In this document: one piece after another, positions 18,814-24,872 of the stretch
Layout: every line of letters starts with the position of its first letter
Numbering within the stretch: the first letter of the stretch is position 1
DNA from: Lutibacter sp.
Lineage (GTDB): Bacteria > Bacteroidota > Bacteroidia > Flavobacteriales > Flavobacteriaceae
Direction: 5' to 3'
Assembly (NCBI RefSeq): GCF_016342705.1
Contig: NZ_JAEINV010000012.1
Span: 50,767 to 114,766, forward strand
Length of the DNA stretch: 64,000 nt
Notes under the pieces: model-generated
Databases searched by the model: none
The model's input: only the letters and a program-made list of their open reading frames with translations
Told to the model about the DNA's origin: nothing
Position numbers and translations under genes: made by a program

Positions 18814-19815
18814 ATGGCTGAATACAAATATAAAGACAGAATATACAAGTTAACTAATGATAACTATGATGTTGTATATCCAGACGATATTAAATTACCA
18901 AAAAACGTATTTAAATATTACGGAAAGACAAATTACAGTATAGATGCAATTATAAACAATTATTTATTTTGTAGTCACCCATATCATTTAAATGATTCAA
19001 TTGATAGTTCTAGTCTACTTTGGGATTTTACAAATTTATCAAAGAAAGTTTTTGATGCATTTTACAAACACTACTATGATAGCGTAAATGTTATCGACTA
19101 TGACGAAGAAAAAAGTAATAGTTTTGTTTTTACAAAGCAAAGATTTTTTGAAATTGCTTCAAAAAATGCGGGAATTATTTCTCTTACAACTAATTCATTA
19201 CAAACATTAATGTGGGCGCATTATTCAACGGAAAATGGATTTATGATTGAATTAGATTGGGAAGAAATTAAAGACAATTTAAAAAGCTTAAATCCAAAAT
19301 TAAATAATTACGCTTTTTTTCCAATCCAATACGTTGACAAATTAGAAAGTATCGATTTTTTCGATAAAAACTTTGATTCACGTGATATTCCTTACCTATA
19401 TTCATCAGCTGTAAAAAGAAAAGATTGGATTTATGAAAACGAGTGGAGATTAATGACTTTTACACCAGATTATGGGGTGCCAAATTCTATTAGAGGTCCT
19501 TTACCAGATATACAAAGTGAACACGAAAGAAAATTATATTATCCGAAAAAGGCAGTAAAGTCAATAGTTTTAGGAAAGCATTTTTTAAATTCATCAAATT
19601 TAAAAAAAATAATAGACGACAAAACATATCAACTAAAAACCAATTCAGATTTAGATTTTATTAACTTTTTAATGGAGAATTATAATGATAGAATATACTT
19701 TTGTGGAGAATACCAAACCGGTATAGAATTCAAAAGAAGTGCTGAAAAAGTACACTTTGAAAAAGTAGATTGGAATACAATTCAAATGATAAGAGAAGAC
19801 AAAGTTTATATTTAA
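18814..19815 (+). CDS. DUF2971 family protein
   Basis: A 333-aa soluble protein. The N-terminal LPKNVFKYYGKTNYSIDAIINNYLFCSHPYHLNDSID and the central block GIISLTTNSLQTLMWAHYSTENGF (about residues 126-150) match the DUF2971 pattern, where a Trp-Ala/Ser-His-Tyr core is conserved. YENEWRLM and the later YYPKKAVKSIVLGKHF also fit. The biochemical function of the family is not established to my knowledge; such genes turn up often in mobile and accessory regions. It is the first gene of a plus-strand block (18814-21732) of otherwise membrane and unknown proteins, bounded on both sides by the palindromic repeat. No signal peptide. Confidence 0.7.
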   Translation: MAEYKYKDRIYKLTNDNYDVVYPDDIKLPKNVFKYYGKTNYSIDAIINNYLFCSHPYHLNDSIDSSSLLWDFTNLSKKVFDAFYKHYYDSVNVIDYDEEKSNSFVFTKQRFFEIASKNAGIISLTTNSLQTLMWAHYSTENGFMIELDWEEIKDNLKSLNPKLNNYAFFPIQYVDKLESIDFFDKNFDSRDIPYLYSSAVKRKDWIYENEWRLMTFTPDYGVPNSIRGPLPDIQSEHERKLYYPKKAVKSIVLGKHFLNSSNLKKIIDDKTYQLKTNSDLDFINFLMENYNDRIYFCGEYQTGIEFKRSAEKVHFEKVDWNTIQMIREDKVYI

Positions 19816-19969
19816 AGGCTTTAGCTGAATCCGAAAAGTATCACTTACAACCACCCTACTTTTCTTGTACTAACCCATTGGCAAGTATTTGAAGAAATGA
19901 TTAAGTTTTAATATTTTTAATAAAATGAATAATACAAATAAATTAGAATAACCTAAAATAAAAAATACA

Positions 19970-20263
19970 ATGAATATACATCCTATTTTTTCTAAAAAAT
20001 ATATACTATGGTGGTTCATTATGGCTGCTACTATATCCTTAAAAATTATGTTATTAGGATTTAAACCAAATGGAATATCTTCAATGGAGGCATATGAAAA
20101 TAGTGGTCTGTTAACTTGGGTTTTTGGAACATTACTCTGTGGAATCGTGTTTGCCACACCAATTTACTTGTTATACCGAGTATTTTTCAAAAAATGGAAT
20201 AACAAAGTATTTATGATTTTAATTTCCGCGTTTGTTGGTCTTATGTTAATTTTTATATTATAA
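19970..20263 (+). CDS. Small membrane protein, three predicted helices
   Basis: A 97-aa hydrophobic protein. Membrane stretches: YILWWFIMAATISLKIMLLG, WVFGTLLCGIVFATPIYLLY, and VFMILISAFVGLMLIFIL at the C-terminus. It lies 154 bp after the DUF2971 gene and 7 bp before another small membrane protein. No recognisable family. An overlapping minus-strand frame is a shadow, since the plus-strand frame has regular helix spacing and fits the tight gene spacing. Confidence 0.55.
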   Translation: MNIHPIFSKKYILWWFIMAATISLKIMLLGFKPNGISSMEAYENSGLLTWVFGTLLCGIVFATPIYLLYRVFFKKWNNKVFMILISAFVGLMLIFIL

Positions 20264-20270
20264 ATAAAAT

Positions 20271-20510
20271 ATGTTCGAATTCACAAAAGAAAACAGAAAT
20301 GTGATTGGTGTAATTATGGGAATCAGTTACACTCTTTATTTTAATTTGAGAATTGGTCAATATCCATTAATAGAAACTTTAGTTTATTCTTTACCTTTTT
20401 TAGCTGCTTCAGCTTTAATTGGTTTTGGAATTTCTAAAGTTAGAAAGGATAATAATTTTGGGATTTACTTTGCTGTTATTTCTTTGATATTTGTAGTTTC
20501 TAAAATTTAA
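20271..20510 (+). CDS. Small membrane protein
   Basis: A 79-aa protein starting 7 bp after the previous stop, hence probably cotranscribed and coupled. Two or three hydrophobic helices: VIGVIMGISYTLYFNL, TLVYSLPFLAASALIGFG and FGIYFAVISLIFVVSKI. Family unknown. Confidence 0.55.
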   Translation: MFEFTKENRNVIGVIMGISYTLYFNLRIGQYPLIETLVYSLPFLAASALIGFGISKVRKDNNFGIYFAVISLIFVVSKI

Positions 20511-20548
20511 AAGGACAGACAAATTCCCATATAAAATTCTTTGGATAA

Positions 20549-20944
20549 ATGAAAAATATAATTCTACTATTTACATCAATTTTAATAATGTTGATTTATT
20601 CTTTTCAAAATGAATATACATTTGGTGATGGTATTAAATGGGCTGTAACTTTATACATAGTTATTTTACTATTTGATTGGATATTTATTGGGTATTTTAC
20701 AAATGAGTTCAAACCTATTAAGGGTTTTATCAATTCAAGAGTGTTTATATACAAAGACAATGATTTGAATTGGTTAAATCTATTTAGTTGGGTGATTGCA
20801 CCTTTAATATTGATATTAGGTGTTTTATTAAATGAAAAAACAAGAAATGAAAATTTATTTGTTGCAATAATTTCTTGTATAGTATTATTTTTAGGTGTGA
20901 GGGGTTTGTTTCGGTGGTTTGTAAAGGGTAAGCAAAAAAAATGA
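20549..20944 (+). CDS. Membrane protein, about four helices
   Basis: A 131-aa protein 38 bp downstream of the preceding small membrane gene. Hydrophobic segments: ILLFTSILIMLIYSF, WAVTLYIVILLFDWIFIGYF, LFSWVIAPLILILGVLL and LFVAIISCIVLFLGVRGLF, ending in a basic tail (KGKQKK) likely in the cytoplasm. No family recognised. Third of three consecutive membrane proteins between DUF2971 and the HEPN-like gene. Confidence 0.6.
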   Translation: MKNIILLFTSILIMLIYSFQNEYTFGDGIKWAVTLYIVILLFDWIFIGYFTNEFKPIKGFINSRVFIYKDNDLNWLNLFSWVIAPLILILGVLLNEKTRNENLFVAIISCIVLFLGVRGLFRWFVKGKQKK

Positions 20945-20994
20945 AATAAATATAGTATATTTTAGAATGATTTAACCAATTAGAGTAAATTCAA

Positions 20995-21732
20995 ATGGAA
21001 CACCTCGAAAAGCATTATGCTGAAGTTTCAAAATTCTTTGCACAAAAAAGTTTAATCAGCCTATCTGATAATAAACATAATTATAATGGGCTGAATACAA
21101 TGGAAATTCTGAATTTGAAGAAAGTCAATCCAAAGTTTATAAAGTTTAATAAATTCAAAAATTTAATAGATTTAAAAAACTGTAATAACGACTTGAAGTT
21201 GCTAATTGCAAATTTATATTTATATCATCCACACATAAACAATCCGTTAAACGAATTCAAAATATTAGAAGGAGAAAAGTTATTTACCTATTTTCAAAAT
21301 GGACCTGATTGGATTTACTCAACTTTTGTTAGTTGCTGTTATGAAAAATTGTATAATTATTGGGATAGAATTGGAGATACTCTTGCCTATTATTTAGAAA
21401 TAGGTATTCTTGAACATAGAGTAACGTTCGCCTCTGTAATTGACAAAATGGAAAGAATGGAGATATTTAAGTCTAACCCAAGTTTTGAATACCTAAAAGA
21501 GTTTAAAGAGAATGAGTATATGGAATTTAACAAACATCGAAAAGAGGTAGTTCACTATTATCAATTTGAAACTACCTACAAACACCAAATAGAAGAAAAT
21601 TGTCGAAATGAAGAAGAGATTGAAAAACTTTGGAATTGGAAAAATAATATGCCTGAATATTTTAAAAATCAATTAAATTTATCGTGTGAGGGCTTTACTA
21701 AAACCTATGAATTAATAAAAACCTTTCCCTAA
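20995..21732 (+). CDS. HEPN-like protein with Rx4H motif
   Basis: A 245-aa soluble protein of helical outlook. NYWDRIGDTLAYYLEIGI (about residues 115-135) followed by KHRKEVVHYYQ, with Arg182 and His187, gives an Rx4H spacing, the signature of HEPN-fold RNases and toxins. The WDRIGDxL...GI pattern also resembles Cthe_2314/LA2681-type HEPN proteins. The residue after Arg is Lys, not the usual polar Asn/Asp/His, so catalysis is uncertain. It closes the plus-strand block started by DUF2971, 50 bp after a membrane protein gene. Its convergent neighbour is the ParB-like gene. HEPN assignment is inference from motif and spacing only. Confidence 0.45.
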   Translation: MEHLEKHYAEVSKFFAQKSLISLSDNKHNYNGLNTMEILNLKKVNPKFIKFNKFKNLIDLKNCNNDLKLLIANLYLYHPHINNPLNEFKILEGEKLFTYFQNGPDWIYSTFVSCCYEKLYNYWDRIGDTLAYYLEIGILEHRVTFASVIDKMERMEIFKSNPSFEYLKEFKENEYMEFNKHRKEVVHYYQFETTYKHQIEENCRNEEEIEKLWNWKNNMPEYFKNQLNLSCEGFTKTYELIKTFP

Positions 21733-21749
21733 CAACCATATAAAAATAA

Positions 21750-21775
21750 AATAGTGAGTTCGTAAACTTATCTAA
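21750..21775 (+). repeat. 26-bp palindrome, copy 2 (degenerate)
   Basis: Matches the consensus (TTTAGTGAGTTTA then TAAACTCATTAAA) at about 19 of 26 positions, starting 18 bp after the HEPN-like gene stop. An extra half-site AACTCATTAA follows immediately (21778-21787). Confidence 0.55.
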
Positions 21776-21808
21776 TTAACTCATTAATAATAAACCTCAA
21801 CAATTCTA

Positions 21809-22828
21809 TTAAACAGTTTTATTTGACTTTTTCAAATCTAAATATCCTTGATTTATTGATATAACACCTTTCAATACTTTATTGTAAATTTCAGAGTCGG
21901 CATTTTCAATATATCCCAATCTATATTCTTGTGTTTGGGAAATTCCAGTTTGTTTATATAGATAATCCCTCATATTTGAATTGCCCATTAATTTTTTCCT
22001 ATCCTTATAACCAAGGTTTAGAATTTCTTGCTTCAATTCTCGGTATCTCTTCACCTGTTCAGATAGCAATACGCTACTATTCAGTTTGAAATTAATTATT
22101 TCTAAAATATCAGATTTAAACACCTTCTTAATAACTGTTATTTTTGATATTCCAAGTTCTTTACAACATTGATATCTCTTAACCCCACATACAACGTAAT
22201 CGGTTTTTTCATCTACAATTATTGGTTCTAATAATCCATATAATTTAATCTTTTCTAATAGGGTTAAATATTCTTTGCTTTTAGAATTGCATATATTTCC
22301 TTTTGGGTGTAAGTTTATGGAGTTGATATTTACAATTTTAATTTCATATTTTGATTGAGGCTCATATTTCACTCCATATTTTTTAAACAATTCTACTTTT
22401 TCCTTTTCTAATATGCCTATTTGTTCTAACGTATCATAATAATCCTCACAATGATGCATGCTCTCACCTAAATCTTTTGCAAGTAATTTTAAAAATTCAT
22501 AATCACGCGCTTTCTTCTTTTTTTTCTTGGGATAAATGAAGTTGTATTTCCTTTTAGGTATTTCGTTAATACAAACTGAATAAAAACCTCTAAAATCAAC
22601 TTTTCTATACTTTGGAATCAACTTTCTTTCAAGAATTTTCCTTGCTGTTAGATATTCGGAAATTTTTAATAATGGTTGAATAATTTCCATTTCTTCAATG
22701 GATTTAAGTTTTCTCCAAATGAGCCAAATTTGCCCTTCTATTTTCTCCACTTCCTCATCCGATAGATTAGCTACCCAGTTAGGTTCCTGTATTGCGGTAA
22801 TATTTTCTATTACTTTGCTTATTGTCAT
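21809..22828 (-). CDS. ParB-like nuclease-domain protein
   Basis: A 339-aa protein. The C-terminal half is a ParB/Srx-type domain: IKIVNINSINLHP (about 163-175), LLEKIKLYGLLEPIIVDEKTDYVVCGVKRYQCCKELG (about 193-230), then a helical region (SEQVKRYRELKQEILNL) with an HTH-like part ending in a GVISINQGYLDLKK motif typical of ParB HTH C-termini. The nucleotide-binding box reads CGVKRYQ where ParB has G-x-R-R. The N-terminal 150 residues have a basic stretch (PKKKKKKARDYE) and no known domain. No ParA gene is near. Roles could be partition, replication control or transcription of the element; the palindromes on both sides are candidate binding sites. Confidence 0.7.
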   Translation of the reverse strand: MTISKVIENITAIQEPNWVANLSDEEVEKIEGQIWLIWRKLKSIEEMEIIQPLLKISEYLTARKILERKLIPKYRKVDFRGFYSVCINEIPKRKYNFIYPKKKKKKARDYEFLKLLAKDLGESMHHCEDYYDTLEQIGILEKEKVELFKKYGVKYEPQSKYEIKIVNINSINLHPKGNICNSKSKEYLTLLEKIKLYGLLEPIIVDEKTDYVVCGVKRYQCCKELGISKITVIKKVFKSDILEIINFKLNSSVLLSEQVKRYRELKQEILNLGYKDRKKLMGNSNMRDYLYKQTGISQTQEYRLGYIENADSEIYNKVLKGVISINQGYLDLKKSNKTV

Positions 22829-23268
22829 TTTTCAATCCTTTTAGCGATTATAAATTCAAAACTACATATTGCAACTAACTCTTGAAATACCTCTCGTAAA
22901 TGCTTTAAAAACAAGGTTATGTTTGATAGTGATTCAAGTATTATTAAATGTTTTGTTAAGCTCTATTTAGTGAGTTTAAAAACTCATTAAATGTAGTAAA
23001 TAATTTAATCATTTTAAGGCTTTCAATTTCAAGTACTAAACCTCATTGTGGTTCACTTTTTATCTTTTTTTTAAAACTCTCTACTTATAGTTAGAATTTT
23101 TATTGAGATAGTTCCAATACATTACTACAAACGTAGTTGAAAAGCACTTGATGAATAAATTTCAAATAGAATACTTAAAGATGTGAAATTATCAGACATC
23201 AAGACCATACTTATAACTTAAAAGTAATAATAGTCATCTAAAATACTAATAAGCATAACTTAATAACC
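22829..23268. other. 440-bp gene-free region before the HUH gene
   Basis: Lies between the divergent ParB-like and HUH genes. It contains palindrome copy 3 (22966-22991) and a small hairpin ACTAC-AAAC-GTAGT at 23124-23137, 132 bp before the HUH ATG. A replication origin or nick site could be here, but nothing diagnostic is visible. Confidence 0.4.
22966..22991 (+). repeat. 26-bp palindrome, copy 3
   Basis: TTTAGTGAGTTTA followed by AAAACTCATTAAA. It is identical at 25 of 26 positions to the reverse complement of copy 1, although the two are 4.5 kb apart. It lies 138 bp upstream of the ParB-like start. Confidence 0.8.
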
Positions 23269-23661
23269 ATGAATAAATTAGCAATCACCATTAGAAAATT
23301 CGATTACAAAAATGGAAATTTTCAAAACCCATCACCAGAAGTACTACATAAACAAATATTAAAACTTCATAGAAATATTAAAAAGAATGATAGTATATAT
23401 TCGGAATATACTATTGAAAAAGATAGTGACAAATCTAAATACCATGCACACTTACTTATCCAATATAACGATAAAAAGAACCTATATAATCAGCTATCCC
23501 GATTCATAGGTGGAATTGATTGGAAAATCAGAGAAAAGGGGTTAGACACCTTTGATGAATGTAATGGGAAATACGGATTAATTCACACAGAACCAATATA
23601 TAATGAATTGCAGTACAGAAGATATATGAACAAGCATGAATTATCTAAATCTCTTTATTAA
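23269..23661 (+). CDS. Minimal HUH-type (Rep-like) endonuclease
   Basis: A 130-aa protein with the marks of a rolling-circle HUH nuclease. KLAITIRKFD at residues 3-12 can be motif I. KYHAHLLIQY holds the His59-x-His61 metal pair (motif II). QYRRYMNKHE holds Tyr119 and Lys122 in a YxxK arrangement (motif III), Tyr119 being the candidate nicking residue. The acidic/charged region between (IREKGLDTFDECNGKYG) is short. Typical Rep proteins carry a helicase or further domains; this one is the nuclease domain alone. The next gene starts 1 bp after its stop and encodes an HTH protein. Function inferred: nicking at an element origin for replication or mobilisation. Confidence 0.6.
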   Translation: MNKLAITIRKFDYKNGNFQNPSPEVLHKQILKLHRNIKKNDSIYSEYTIEKDSDKSKYHAHLLIQYNDKKNLYNQLSRFIGGIDWKIREKGLDTFDECNGKYGLIHTEPIYNELQYRRYMNKHELSKSLY

Positions 23662-23662
23662 A

Positions 23663-24088
23663 ATGATAGAAGAAAGGCAAGAACTAATAGAAAAAGGAAC
23701 TCTATTTCTTATACAACATCAGATTTTAATGGAAGAAAATTCAGAGTATTTAGATAGTCTACCAACTAAACAAAATAGGATACTACAAATGGATAGAATT
23801 AGAAAAGAATATTGCCTGTGGTTAGAAAGTTTACCAAATGAATATGAATTAAAGAAAATCAAAGAATTAAAAATAAATATTATGAAAATAGAAGAAAGAA
23901 TATCTAAACAAGAATTACAAAAGATTTATAAAGTTGATAGAAGCACAATAGAATCATGGATTACGAATTATGGCTTGCCCATGATTGTCATAAATTCACA
24001 CAGTAAATTTTGTCGTGCATCAGACCTCATAAAATGGGAGCAGTCAATGATTTTAAGTAATAAATTTATTGATATTTTAGAGAGTTAA
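23663..24088 (+). CDS. HTH protein cotranscribed with the HUH nuclease
   Basis: I start at the ATG at 23663 (141 aa), one base after the HUH stop, instead of the overlapping ATG at 23636. The N-terminal two thirds are charged helices (MIEERQELIEKGTLFLIQHQ, LPTKQNRILQMDRIRKEYCLW), probably a coiled coil. SKQELQKIYKVDRSTIESWI and the following wing (VINSHSKFCRASDLIKWEQ, residues about 95-135) resemble a MerR/excisionase-type winged HTH. It could guide the HUH protein to its site or serve as the excisionase (directionality factor) of the element; it lies close to attR. Neither is shown. Confidence 0.55.
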   Translation: MIEERQELIEKGTLFLIQHQILMEENSEYLDSLPTKQNRILQMDRIRKEYCLWLESLPNEYELKKIKELKINIMKIEERISKQELQKIYKVDRSTIESWITNYGLPMIVINSHSKFCRASDLIKWEQSMILSNKFIDILES

Positions 24089-24222
24089 TCTTTCGTAATG
24101 TATCAGAATTGAATTATGATAGTGTATGTAAAGTAAGCCTATTACCTACTATTGTATAAGTATTAAAAAATATGCTCATCTGTATACGCCTTGTGTATCT
24201 TTATTATTTTAGTTTTGTGATA

Positions 24223-24265
24223 TGTTCCCAATATGGAAACATATTTGTTCCTATTGTAGGAATAT
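24223..24265. promoter_or_regulatory. Right-end candidate integrase arm sites
   Basis: TGTTCCCA at 24223-24230 and TGTTCCTA at 24246-24253 are 23 bp apart, with TGGAAACA at 24234-24241 in opposite orientation and a TTCCTA-TTG-TAGGAA palindrome. TGGGAACA, the complement, occurs twice near attL, so the motif faces inward from both element ends. Confidence 0.45.
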
Positions 24266-24326
24266 GTAAAAATATTCAAAATTTTAATAACTTGTAAATA
24301 AGTAATATAGAGAAATAAATTAAATT

Positions 24327-24350
24327 GGTTCTGATGCTAGTGCCATCACT
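24327..24350 (+). repeat. attR, right attachment site
   Basis: The last 14 bp (24337-24350) equal the tRNA-Arg 3' end plus two bases; over 24 bp there are 3 mismatches, all in the T-arm part. No tRNA could be made from this copy. Confidence 0.85.
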
Positions 24351-24372
24351 TTAACACTTATCAAAGAGTGGT

Positions 24373-24409
24373 AAAACCTTGTAAATCATAAGATTTACAA
24401 GGTTTTTTT
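24373..24409 (+). terminator. Strong terminator after attR
   Basis: A 15-bp perfect stem (24373-24387 with 24392-24406), loop ATAA, with CCTTGTAAATC core and a run of T. It lies 23 bp after attR. Before integration it would have stood just behind tRNA-Arg, so it is probably the displaced terminator of the tRNA transcript. Confidence 0.85.
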
Positions 24410-24872
24410 AGTTTTTAGACCATCATACGAGTTGATTTCAATTGATTTTTTAGGTCAACAAATCAGTCAATAATTTTTTTTCAATAAATTTGTTGACCAG
24501 ATGAGCATAAAAAATAGTAGTTTTGATAATTATTAATATGCTTGTGAGCCTTTATTAATGCTGGGTTATAACAATTTATTACTTCAGAAGAATTCACAGA
24601 ATATAGTGGAATCAAATTGGAAATTGTAACAGAATATTTACAAAAAGTTTCATAGTATTTGATGCAACTTATAGTATGAAAAATAATTTAGAATATAACT
24701 ATGTTTTTTCATTCTTCTAAATATGAATGAAACTTTAAGAGTCTTAAATTTAATTTCATTTTAATTGTTTTATTAGCTCGTGATAAATTATTACTACAAA
24801 TCAATTTTGTTTAACTTTGAAATACAATTATAAATAGTGTAAAAGTATTTATTAATCCTTATCTTCAAAATA

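Larger units (their letters stand above)
24089..24872. other. 784-bp gene-free right-end region
   Basis: Holds the right end of the element (arm-type sites, attR), then a strong terminator, then the upstream region of the glucan sensor-regulator. No ORF of protein character is visible. Confidence 0.6.

Noticed and set aside
19870..20157. Minus-strand ORF of 95 aa opposite the first small membrane gene
   Set aside because: The plus-strand frame fits the tight gene row and has regular membrane segments; the minus frame is its hydrophobic shadow.
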